Part shown: in pieces, positions 7,491 to 15,865 of the stretch | Layout of the letters: every line of letters begins with the position of its first letter | Numbering within the stretch: the first letter of the stretch is position 1 | Source: CBDVBD01 sp965372135 | Lineage (GTDB): Bacteria > Electryoneota > RPQS01 > CBDVBD01 | Reading direction: 5' to 3' | DNA length: 29,548 bases | Assembly: GCA_965372135.1 (NCBI GenBank) | Contig: CBDVBD010000023.1 | Location: forward strand, 1 to 29,548 | Translations under genes and position numbers: made by a program | Notes under the pieces: generated by a model | What the model was told of the DNA's origin: nothing | Database searches by the model: none | What the model saw: only the letters and a program-made list of their open reading frames with translations

Positions 7491-9380
7491 TTAACCCCCA
7501 ATCTCTTTCACACTTTCATGCTTTCTCACTTCTTCCACGACAAACATCGGCTCCACTATCCGTATAGGCCTTGGTTGCTGTGTGCCTTTATCAACTACTG
7601 AAATCACAATGGATTGAACTTCCCAATCCCTGTGTAACGAAATCTCCCATTCACATGTATATCCCCCCACCGGATCATTTCCCTCCCGTTTATCCAATAC
7701 CATTTCCTTCTCACATAACAGCAACTGATTCTGATCATATACCGAAGCCTTCAATAACAAATCCCGTTCCCCCCTTACCAATCCCATAACGAAGTAGGAA
7801 TAATGATTATTTTCCTGAAAATCCTGAAATATTACTTTTTCACCTTCCACCATCAAATATTCCCGATCTAAAATATCCCCCAACGTTACCATCTCCTTAT
7901 CCAATACGATTCCAACCCGCACTTCCGATGCCTGCGCCCTTTCATATATCCGCCAACTACGCCATTGGTAAAGCCCGGAAATATTATAATAAGATTTCGT
8001 CAAATCATAACCCAATTTAACCTGTTTTTCGGCATTGGTAATCCTATTCAGCACCATCCATCGTGGCTTTAGATCCGCAATAACTTTTTCATGATTGAAT
8101 TTATAATCTGTTATTATTTTAGAATTAAGGCCTGTTAAGTCTATGGTGTAAAGCCCTGAATTCCTGGCGATATGCCCATGTCCCGACGCTAACGTATCAC
8201 CCGGACTACTATGATCACGTATCCAGCTTCCGATGGCGATTCTTTCCCCTTCAACTTGTGATAACCATCGAAATGTTCCCTTTAATTCTGCTGTCATCCG
8301 AAGAGCACTTATTAAACCCATACAACAGAAAAAACCAACCGCGATCAATGATTTGAATCGTCTGAAATACTGTTCCAATAACACCATAGCAATCACAACA
8401 ACTTGAAGCATAATCAAAAACTCGGGAATTGAATAGTACCAGCGCATTTGTTCCACCGGATTATAAACATAGAATAACACCAAATATGCTACTAGGGCAA
8501 ATCCGTAAATATGTGTTGATATAACAATTGCAGCTTGCCCTTTTGCCAAACACCATATAAGAAATCCCACCCATAAAACTATTACAATCAAATTAATAGT
8601 ATAATGATCCAATCCCTGGATAAACGGAAACCAATGATTGGAAGGATGTCCGTGATATAGTATTTTTGCTATGGCTGTTTGCGGTACCGGACCGTCGAAA
8701 ACAATATACGTAAAAACTACCCATAAAGCTCCTGGAAATATAAAGTACAACAAAGCGTCTTTTCCGATCCGGCGGACCGAAAGCGGTGTTGTGGAAATCT
8801 GATTTCGTATCAGATAAGCACAGATTAAGACGATAACGATAGGAACGGCATCCAGCTTTGAGATTACTGCCAATGTAAAAGACAACCACATCAAAACAGG
8901 ACGATTCTGTAAGTAAAATAAAAAGCATGATAAAACAATAGCCAGATGCAATGGAGTTTCAAGACCCTGTTTATAATTGATTACCACATTTGAACATGAC
9001 AACATCAGTAATACCCACCCGGAATAAATAATGATCTTGCTTCTGGAGTAATAAGATAACAATCGAATGGTCAGAAATGAAAGTAGGAACATCCCGATGA
9101 AATTACTGGCGAACAGACTATTTAACGGCGAGAAGAGATGTATATATGCAAATGTCCCGGCGAGAATCCCATGAACGAATCCGGAAATACCGAATATCGG
9201 CCCATCGGTTGGATTGTACGAATAAAAATATCCAGCAGCGAAGTTATCCATATATTTCAGGATAATCCCTGCATCATCGGTGATAACATTAGTGGGCCAC
9301 AGGATAAAAAACAGTGTGGTAAATACTAACGACACCACCAGTCCGGGTGTGTGTTTCTTCAAGGAATGCGAAATATTCAA
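7491..9380 (-). CDS. GT-C-like polytopic membrane protein
   Basis: The 629-residue protein has a first membrane helix (about 12-30) followed by TDDAGIILKYMDNFAAG with Asp35-Asp36, then FGISGFVHGILAG. This is the same plan as the other GT-C protein in the window, though overall similarity is low. About ten membrane segments run to residue 355 or so. A long soluble C-terminus follows, including LASGHGHIARNSGLYTIDLTGL, and the last 140 residues look like a beta-rich domain. It is probably a membrane glycosyltransferase using a lipid-linked sugar. The only in-frame start upstream of the first helix is TTG at 9380, because a TGA lies three codons upstream, and no good ribosome site is visible. The start is therefore uncertain. 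Confidence 0.62.
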   Translation of the reverse strand: MNISHSLKKHTPGLVVSLVFTTLFFILWPTNVITDDAGIILKYMDNFAAGYFYSYNPTDGPIFGISGFVHGILAGTFAYIHLFSPLNSLFASNFIGMFLLSFLTIRLLSYYSRSKIIIYSGWVLLMLSCSNVVINYKQGLETPLHLAIVLSCFLFYLQNRPVLMWLSFTLAVISKLDAVPIVIVLICAYLIRNQISTTPLSVRRIGKDALLYFIFPGALWVVFTYIVFDGPVPQTAIAKILYHGHPSNHWFPFIQGLDHYTINLIVIVLWVGFLIWCLAKGQAAIVISTHIYGFALVAYLVLFYVYNPVEQMRWYYSIPEFLIMLQVVVIAMVLLEQYFRRFKSLIAVGFFCCMGLISALRMTAELKGTFRWLSQVEGERIAIGSWIRDHSSPGDTLASGHGHIARNSGLYTIDLTGLNSKIITDYKFNHEKVIADLKPRWMVLNRITNAEKQVKLGYDLTKSYYNISGLYQWRSWRIYERAQASEVRVGIVLDKEMVTLGDILDREYLMVEGEKVIFQDFQENNHYSYFVMGLVRGERDLLLKASVYDQNQLLLCEKEMVLDKREGNDPVGGYTCEWEISLHRDWEVQSIVISVVDKGTQQPRPIRIVEPMFVVEEVRKHESVKEIGG

Positions 9381-9726
9381 ATCATTTCAATTACGGTTAG
9401 TGTGATGCCGGGTGTTCTCACCCTGCAGTTAAATTATTTTGTAGGTCGCGTTCACGCCCGCATCGGTATGAAAGCAAGAATCCCGACAAATAATCTCGCA
9501 TGTTGCATAGCATGAAGGACTTCAGAATATAACATATTGCATACAAAAAGTCCAGCATTATTTTACAGTTGACGTCTATAGTAAAGTAAATGCACGTAAA
9601 TTATTCCCATAGCCCAGTTTGCTCTTGATTATTTGCTAAAAAATTGCTAAATTAGTAAATTGAGGACGACTGTAGTGATATTTGATCTAATTCGATTAGT
9701 AACATTGCCTAATAGTTGGGGTACGA
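9381..9726. other. Divergent intergenic region, no gene
   Basis: The 346 bases separate the minus-strand cluster from the plus-strand exoprotein operon. I see no coding frame or RNA gene. It holds a 5-bp hairpin (GGGTG and CACCC near 9409-9422), a weak imperfect palindrome TTCACGCC/GGTATGAA at 9451-9472, and a candidate plus-strand promoter at 9625-9653. AT content rises sharply after about 9500. Confidence 0.6.
9625..9653 (+). promoter_or_regulatory. Candidate sigma-70-type promoter of the exoprotein operon
   Basis: TTGATT at 9625-9630 and TAAATT at 9648-9653 are separated by 17 bases, leaving a leader of about 65 bases before the ATG at 9727. The match is moderate, and many AT-rich sites exist here, so this is only a candidate. 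Confidence 0.35.
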
Positions 9727-12700
9727 ATGAAACTTCGGAACAAATATAGAAAAATATGGATAGCGCTTGCTTTAATTGTCTTGACAGCCAATTTTATTTC
9801 TGCAGAGATTATACATGAAGCAGGATCGCTAATTGGATTCCTGGGCGGAAGCTGCCCCGATTGTGAATACGATAACTGGATCAGTCACATTTCCGAGGGC
9901 ATCGCTGATCCCGGATACAACAATTACGGTCCGTTGGCGTTGGACCCGCAAACCAACGGATTCGGGCAATATACTGAAATAGAAGACACCCCCCAAGGTG
10001 ATTCCACCATCGCCCAATGGTACGCCATATTCGAAAGCCTGCTTGACGGTGACACTAATGCAGTAGACCAGCAATTAACCACTTATGAGTTGGATTCCCT
10101 GTATCAACTGGTGGTGCTGCACGATTCCACTCGGGATTACTATATCCTGCGGGAAGTGTTAAACATGAGTTACTACGATGAACAGGGGACTCCTGGGGAC
10201 ACCACAGACGACGTCCGGGGCAGCTTCGATGCTGGCTGGGGTGTGTACATATACTCGCCCACTGCCGCTTACCCGGAAGTGCTGATCGAAATACCCCATC
10301 CCGCCGACGACTTCCCCAGCCCCTTCATCGGTACCGCTGCATTTATGCACTTTGACGCCGGATTCCTAATGATTACTGGTGCCGGTCGTGAAGTCCTATG
10401 GACACAGCAGGGGGAATATAATAACGGCAAATCCCTGTCCGATCCATCCAGGAACGATCACACCGTCTTCCAAGCCGCCCACCGAGCATTCGTAGATAAT
10501 CTACCCGATGAATTCGTTCTGCAGTTGCACAGCTACGATTCCGAATCCCATGAGGGGCAAAAGTCCCTGGTGGTATCCGCTGGCAACGATGACAGATTTC
10601 CCAATGAGCCCATCCTGGATCGTTGTGTTTTCGATGATATGATTAGCATGACCTCGTATATTGCAGTGCCCGCCAACACCGCCGGTACTCATCCCGATGT
10701 CCCGGTGAACGAGTATTACCAACTATGGTACGAAGGCGGATATGAACACCAGGGTATAGGTCCCACTATCGCCACCACCGGAAACCTTTACGGATACGGT
10801 CAGAATCGACAGGTTTTATATTCCCATCTAAATCATCGGAAGTATCAAGACCCGGAAAATATCATCCACATCGAAATGGACGAATTCCCTGACCTGATTC
10901 AGGATCCCCTCAACACTTACTACCTAACCGGAATCCCTGGAGGAGTCACCTTTGCCAATTTCGCCAACGCCATCGAATACTATCGCCATGCTTTCGAAGC
11001 ATTATTTGACGCTTTTCCTCAAGTTCCCATGTCGGAATTGGTTGTCGGATCGCCTTCACCACTGGACTTTTCACCCACCCTGGTGTTTGACAGCGACACT
11101 CTTTGGGCGCACTTCCAGAATATCTCGATGAATTTGGAATTGGAAATCCTGGATGTCTATACCGATGAGCAGGTCTTCTCGATACTAACTTCCCCCACCG
11201 GGATCACTCTGTTCCCCGGTATGCAGTGTTCCGTGCAGGTCGTGTTCCACCCTCGGTATGCCGCGGGTTTTTCCCGGGTGCTGACCTTGTCCACCGATAT
11301 CGGATGTAGCCATCTTGAACTTCGCGGTACTGGATTGGGTGGCATCGCTGAACTGGAACCCCCGGAATATAATTTCGGATTAGTCTCCATTTATGAAGTG
11401 CAGCTTGGCACCGTATTCCTCCACAATGGCGGAAACTACCCCATGAATATGGTCACGGTGACACAGGCACCACCCCATTTCTATTTCATAAACTTCCCCG
11501 ACAGCACCATCCCACCTGATGGTCGCGTACCTTTGGAATTACTGTTCTTACCCCTGGAAATTGGCAATTTCCAAGACACGATGTACGTCATCACCAATAC
11601 CTATGATACCGATACATTAAAACTGTACGTTAGCGGTCAGGGCGGCATCGTCAATGAAGTGTTCTTCGACGATTTTTCACAGGATCTGGGATGGACCGGA
11701 TTCGGCATCCATACCGAATGGACTCGTGGTGAAGCAACTGGCGGTCCCGGTGATGACCAATACGGAGGTCCCGATCCTGCCTTGGATCATACACCAGGGA
11801 TGGATAACAGACTCCTCGGAACGGACTTAACGTTTGATGATGGGGATTATGAACCATATATTAGCGCAACCGAGTGGATTACTTCGCCCATAATCGACTG
11901 TTCGGTAATCACCTTGACTCAACTTAAATTCTGGCAGTGGCTGGGGGTGGAAAGAAACGATTACGACCACGCTTATATTCAGGTGTATGATGGTTATCAG
12001 TGGGTTGAAATCTGGGAGAATGGGGAGGAAATTATCGATGAAAGCGCCTGGACTCAGCAGATTTATGACGTATCTAACGTAGCGGATCTGAATCCAAATT
12101 TCCAAGTCCGGTTTGGAATTGGACCCACCGATGGCAGTTGGCAATACTGTGGATGGAACATCGACGATTTCACTGTCTTTGGCAGTGCGCTGATAATTCC
12201 ACCCAATGAATTCTTTTTTGATGACTTCGCTGAAGACCTCGGATGGTCCGGCTATGGATCGGCTGGCGAGTGGACACGCAGCGCTCCTATGGGAGGTCCG
12301 GGAGATGACACTCATGGAGGACCGGATCCCGTTGAAGACCATTCGCCTACTGCAGATAACTTTGTAGCAGGCACTGACCTTACTGTCCTGGACGGAGATT
12401 ACGAACCCGATTTGGGGGAAACCTACTGGCTGACTTCACCCTTCATCAATTGTGCCTCTTATATCAATGTTCAATTGAATTATTGGCGGTGGTTGGGAGT
12501 GGAACGAAATGATTACGATCATGCCTATATCCAGATTTTCAATGGGACAGATTGGGTAACGAAATGGGAAAACGGTGCCGTTACCATCGATGAAAACGCT
12601 TGGCATCAAAATTTTATCGACGTATCGCAAGAAGCCGACGGCAACCCTCTGTTTCGCATCCGTTTCGGAATCGGTCCTACCGATGATGGGTGGCAGTATT

Positions 12701-12996
12701 GTGGTTGGAATATCGACGATGTCAGCCTCAGAGGCATCGGATCGGCAATTACCGCCATTTCCGACCTGACAATTTCCAAAGACTACAACCCCATTAACGG
12801 CTCCGTTTACCTGCATTGGTCGCCCATATCCGGTGCCGTCACCTACAAGGTACACCGCGGCGACTCACTGAATTTCGAAGTCGGACCCCAAACACTAATA
12901 TATGAAGTTGCTCACCCCGACACCTCTTATGAAGATTCGGATATCATAAACCAAACGGATGGTGCTTTCTACCGGGTGGTTGTCTGCGACGAGTAA
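9727..12996 (+). CDS. Exported multidomain protein: hydrolase-like N-domain, ASH domains, duplicated MAM-like module
   Basis: The 1089-residue protein has a signal peptide ending near SA-E (26/27). Residues 27-430 form a domain I cannot assign. It carries PHPADD (190-195), GAGREV (218-223), SLSDPSR (236-242), QLHSYDSESH (266-275) and IHIEMDEFP (380-388), which look like metal-ligand and catalytic motifs of the N-formylglutamate amidohydrolase or M14-like fold. That is inference. Residues 440-640 form two ASH-like beta domains. Residues 645-819 and 828-1003 are a tandem duplication of a MAM/jelly-roll-like module (DDF, GGPGDD, WLGVERNDYDHAYIQ, WQYCGWNIDD). A fibronectin-like domain ends the protein. 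No type IX sorting domain is present, unlike nearby exoproteins. It is first in an operon with its paralogue. Confidence 0.75.
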   Translation: MKLRNKYRKIWIALALIVLTANFISAEIIHEAGSLIGFLGGSCPDCEYDNWISHISEGIADPGYNNYGPLALDPQTNGFGQYTEIEDTPQGDSTIAQWYAIFESLLDGDTNAVDQQLTTYELDSLYQLVVLHDSTRDYYILREVLNMSYYDEQGTPGDTTDDVRGSFDAGWGVYIYSPTAAYPEVLIEIPHPADDFPSPFIGTAAFMHFDAGFLMITGAGREVLWTQQGEYNNGKSLSDPSRNDHTVFQAAHRAFVDNLPDEFVLQLHSYDSESHEGQKSLVVSAGNDDRFPNEPILDRCVFDDMISMTSYIAVPANTAGTHPDVPVNEYYQLWYEGGYEHQGIGPTIATTGNLYGYGQNRQVLYSHLNHRKYQDPENIIHIEMDEFPDLIQDPLNTYYLTGIPGGVTFANFANAIEYYRHAFEALFDAFPQVPMSELVVGSPSPLDFSPTLVFDSDTLWAHFQNISMNLELEILDVYTDEQVFSILTSPTGITLFPGMQCSVQVVFHPRYAAGFSRVLTLSTDIGCSHLELRGTGLGGIAELEPPEYNFGLVSIYEVQLGTVFLHNGGNYPMNMVTVTQAPPHFYFINFPDSTIPPDGRVPLELLFLPLEIGNFQDTMYVITNTYDTDTLKLYVSGQGGIVNEVFFDDFSQDLGWTGFGIHTEWTRGEATGGPGDDQYGGPDPALDHTPGMDNRLLGTDLTFDDGDYEPYISATEWITSPIIDCSVITLTQLKFWQWLGVERNDYDHAYIQVYDGYQWVEIWENGEEIIDESAWTQQIYDVSNVADLNPNFQVRFGIGPTDGSWQYCGWNIDDFTVFGSALIIPPNEFFFDDFAEDLGWSGYGSAGEWTRSAPMGGPGDDTHGGPDPVEDHSPTADNFVAGTDLTVLDGDYEPDLGETYWLTSPFINCASYINVQLNYWRWLGVERNDYDHAYIQIFNGTDWVTKWENGAVTIDENAWHQNFIDVSQEADGNPLFRIRFGIGPTDDGWQYCGWNIDDVSLRGIGSAITAISDLTISKDYNPINGSVYLHWSPISGAVTYKVHRGDSLNFEVGPQTLIYEVAHPDTSYEDSDIINQTDGAFYRVVVCDE
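11659..12735 (+). repeat. In-gene tandem duplication of a 175-codon module
   Basis: Codons 645-819 (11659-12183) and 828-1003 (12208-12735) encode two copies of one module. Shared blocks include WLGVERNDYDHAYIQ, ENAW/ESAW, FGIGPTD and WQYCGWNIDD. The DNA has drifted at synonymous sites, so the duplication is not recent. The downstream paralogue has no copy. Confidence 0.85.
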
Positions 12997-13031
12997 TCCC
13001 CGACAATTCAATCCTTTAGGGTGATTTTCGT

Positions 13032-15272
13032 ATGCAAAGACGAATGTCAAAATATCAAACGGCATGGTTGGCAAACGGAGCATTGTTGGTTTTCCTGATG
13101 TTCGCGGGAAACCTCGACGCTGAAATTATCTATGAAACTGGTTCCTTGCGGGATTTCTTAGGCGGAAATTGTCCCGGTTGCCAGTACGACAACTGGATCA
13201 CCCACACGTCGGAAGGAATCGCCCTCGAAGGGTTCAACGATTACGGACCGGTGGAATTAGACCCCCAAACCAATGGATTCGGTAATTACCAGTTCATTCC
13301 GAACGATTCCGCCGGCAATGCTTTGATCGAAACCTGGTACAATGTATTCTTAAACCTCCTGATGGCGGACACTTTAGCAGTGGTAGAAGCCCTGGAAACC
13401 GTCCAGCTGGACACCGTTTACCAATTCGTTATCTTATCTGATCCCCTCAAAGACTACTATATCCTCCGTGAAATCCTGAACCTCGATTATTATGATGAGC
13501 AGCTAACTCCAGAGGACAGCTCTGATGATGTTGTCGGAAGCTTCGATTTGGGCTGGGGATTGTACGTATTTTCCCCCACCGCTGCTCAACCGGGTATCAT
13601 TATCGAAGCCCCCCATCCCTGTGACGATTATATCACTCCGTTCGTTGCGTTTGAAGTGTTCGAAATGTACGACGCCGGCGTGTTGATGATTTCCGGTGCC
13701 GGTCGGGAAGTCAAATGGACTGAATTAGGCGAATACAACAATACCAAATCGTTGTCCGACCCCACCCGTGTGTACCAGTCGGTTCTCCACACCGCCCACC
13801 GTGCCTTCGTGGATTATCATCCCGATGAATTCACGGTGCAAATCCACAGCTACGATTCCGAACAACATCAGAGGTTGCTTTCCACTGTGATATCCGCGGG
13901 ACCGGATGATAACTTTCCCAATGAGCCCATACTGGACCCATGTGCCCATGATGACATGATTAGCTTTACCCCATATTTGGTCGTACCCGCCAACACCTGC
14001 GGCACCCATACCAATGTCACCATCGAGTATTATTATCAGATAAACTACCAAGGGGGATATTATTATCAAGGTGGAACCTATGAAATCCCCACGGATAATA
14101 CCCTGCCCGGATACGGTGCAAATCAGCAGATATTATATTCCCATCAAAACCACTCCCGCACCTTGGACAAAGAAAACTTCATCCATATCGAAATGGATGA
14201 ATTCCCTGATGTGATTCGGGACAGCATCACCCAATATTATTTCACCGACCTTCCCGGGGTGGCAACCTTTGATAATTTCGTCAATCCCATCGAATTCTTC
14301 CGACCGTTATACGTTGCGTTGGATTCGTCGCTTCGAGAACCGGTCATGCCCGAAATTATCAACGCAAATCCCTCACCCTTGATTTTCCCCGATGTACCGG
14401 TTCCCGAGTCGGAAACTTTAGCCCTATATTTCCAGAACGTCTCGCTGCACAATCAACTGACGATTATGGGTGCTTCTACCACCGACACCATCTTTTCCAT
14501 CGTATCGGTTCCCATCGGTCAGACATTGTTCCCAGGACAAATCTGCTCGGTGGAAGTTGCATTCACACCCCAAAATCGCCTCACATACACCAGACGCCTG
14601 ACTTTATCTACCGATGAGGGTTGCAGTTATGTGTTCTTGGAAGGTACTGGGTTGGCAGCCTTCCCTTATTTTTATCCGGGGCTGCATAATTTTGAAGCCG
14701 TGCATCATGCCACTTCCGACACCCAATCCGTGAATTTCTGCAACGGCGGCAGTTTCGGGGTAAACATCCTATCCGTGATCAACAGCCCCCCGCACTATTT
14801 CATAACTTCTTATCCCGACACCACCATTCCACCTCTTACTCAGGTCACCATGGACGTTGCTTTCGTACCCCTCGAATACGGTTTGTTTCCGGATACGGTG
14901 TTCGTAGTGACCGACGCAGTACTACGCGATACCGTCTCCTTGTTTGTAGTTGGCGAGGGTGGATTCTTTCCGGCAGCGCCTTCCCAAATCACCATCACCT
15001 GTGATTCCATCGAAGTGACCCTGGACTGGCCCATGGTTGAAACTACTGCCTGGGGAACCCCGATGTCCGTTATCGGATATAATATATACACGGCGGATAG
15101 CCCTACCGGTCCATTCCGGTTTTTAGCGTGGACGGTGGAACCGATGATTACTGTTCCCTTGGGAGAACCACCTCCAACCCAGGAATTCTACTACATACAA
15201 GCTGTGAGCGAAGACACCGGATCTACCATATCCGAAACTCCGGAACTCCCACCTCCCACATCACAGGAATAA
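13032..15272 (+). CDS. Exported paralogue with the same hydrolase-like N-domain and ASH domains
   Basis: The 746-residue protein has a signal peptide (hydrophobic ANGALLVFLMFAGNLDA) and an N-terminal domain collinear with that of the gene before it. It repeats PHPCDD, ISGAGREV, SLSDPTR, HTAHRAF, QIHSYDSEQH and IHIEMDEFP, so the polar motifs are kept while the rest has diverged. Two ASH-like domains follow, and then a fibronectin-like C-terminus. The duplicated MAM-like module is missing. No sorting domain ends the protein. It begins 35 bases after the previous stop with AGGG upstream, and the next gene starts five bases after its stop, so the three are one operon. The two proteins may act together or on different versions of one substrate. 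The function is unknown. Confidence 0.75.
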   Translation: MQRRMSKYQTAWLANGALLVFLMFAGNLDAEIIYETGSLRDFLGGNCPGCQYDNWITHTSEGIALEGFNDYGPVELDPQTNGFGNYQFIPNDSAGNALIETWYNVFLNLLMADTLAVVEALETVQLDTVYQFVILSDPLKDYYILREILNLDYYDEQLTPEDSSDDVVGSFDLGWGLYVFSPTAAQPGIIIEAPHPCDDYITPFVAFEVFEMYDAGVLMISGAGREVKWTELGEYNNTKSLSDPTRVYQSVLHTAHRAFVDYHPDEFTVQIHSYDSEQHQRLLSTVISAGPDDNFPNEPILDPCAHDDMISFTPYLVVPANTCGTHTNVTIEYYYQINYQGGYYYQGGTYEIPTDNTLPGYGANQQILYSHQNHSRTLDKENFIHIEMDEFPDVIRDSITQYYFTDLPGVATFDNFVNPIEFFRPLYVALDSSLREPVMPEIINANPSPLIFPDVPVPESETLALYFQNVSLHNQLTIMGASTTDTIFSIVSVPIGQTLFPGQICSVEVAFTPQNRLTYTRRLTLSTDEGCSYVFLEGTGLAAFPYFYPGLHNFEAVHHATSDTQSVNFCNGGSFGVNILSVINSPPHYFITSYPDTTIPPLTQVTMDVAFVPLEYGLFPDTVFVVTDAVLRDTVSLFVVGEGGFFPAAPSQITITCDSIEVTLDWPMVETTAWGTPMSVIGYNIYTADSPTGPFRFLAWTVEPMITVPLGEPPPTQEFYYIQAVSEDTGSTISETPELPPPTSQE

Positions 15273-15277
15273 CAACT

Positions 15278-15865
15278 ATGATAAAAAAAAGTATCGTCGT
15301 TTGGCTGAGTCTCATTGTCGGATTATCCACCTGCGCATCAGCCCGCATACTCCATGTCCCCTCCGAGTACCCCGCCATCCAGAACGGAATTAATGCTGCC
15401 ATCGACGGCGACACCGTACTGGTCGCCCCTGGAACCTACACCGGTCCCAATAATCGTGGTTTGGATTTCTTGGGGAAACATATCACGGTTATGTCAGAGA
15501 TCGGCAGCAGCGAAACCATTATCGACTGCGAACTAAGTGATCGTGGGTTTTACTTCCACACCAATGAGGACTCCGCTTCGATCCTGGAAGGTTTCACAAT
15601 CATCAATGGGGAAGTTGCAGGCGAGTCATACGGGGGCGGGATTTTTTGCATGTCTGCATCGCCCACTATCCGTAGCAATATCATCAGGAACTGCCATGCC
15701 TATTGGGGTGGTGGTATCGGTTGTGTGTCTGCCAGTCCTGTCATTATAGACAATTCCATCATCGACAACGATGGGGATCGAGGGGGCGGGATGGCGCTGT
15801 TGGCGGGGTCTCACGCCCGGATATTCAACAACCGCTTCCAGAACAATATATCGCCGGGTGGCTGA
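15278..15865 (+). CDS. Beta-helix exoprotein, N-terminal half (ends at in-frame TGA)
   Basis: From the ATG at 15278 the frame encodes a signal peptide (KKSIVVWLSLIVGLSTCASA) and the start of a right-handed parallel beta-helix: VPSEYPAIQNGINAAIDGDT, VLVAPGTY, then repeated GGGIFC, GGGIGC and GGGMAL turns. The ORF can be extended upstream to 15128, but that overlaps the previous gene and lacks a signal peptide, so I reject it. The frame ends at TGA 15863-15865 right after SPGG. Reading on in the same frame gives GGCGGGIRC and the same repeats, so this is one gene with a single nonsense codon. Beta-helix exoproteins of this type usually bind or cut polysaccharides; no catalytic signature is visible. 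Confidence 0.75.
   Translation: MIKKSIVVWLSLIVGLSTCASARILHVPSEYPAIQNGINAAIDGDTVLVAPGTYTGPNNRGLDFLGKHITVMSEIGSSETIIDCELSDRGFYFHTNEDSASILEGFTIINGEVAGESYGGGIFCMSASPTIRSNIIRNCHAYWGGGIGCVSASPVIIDNSIIDNDGDRGGGMALLAGSHARIFNNRFQNNISPGG

Noticed and set aside
9451..9472. Imperfect palindrome TTCACGCC/GGTATGAA as a repeat element
   Set aside because: Only six of eight pairs match and no second copy was found, so I list it only as a note on the intergenic region.
15128..15277. Upstream extension of the beta-helix gene to an earlier ATG
   Set aside because: It overlaps the preceding gene by 145 bases, and only the ATG at 15278 puts a signal peptide at the N-terminus.
15863..15865. Genome-wide reassignment of TGA or selenocysteine at this codon
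   Set aside because: Only one in-frame TGA occurs in about 9,000 codons, Trp and Gly codons are otherwise standard, the NACHT gene ends in TGA, and beta-helix exoproteins are not selenoproteins.
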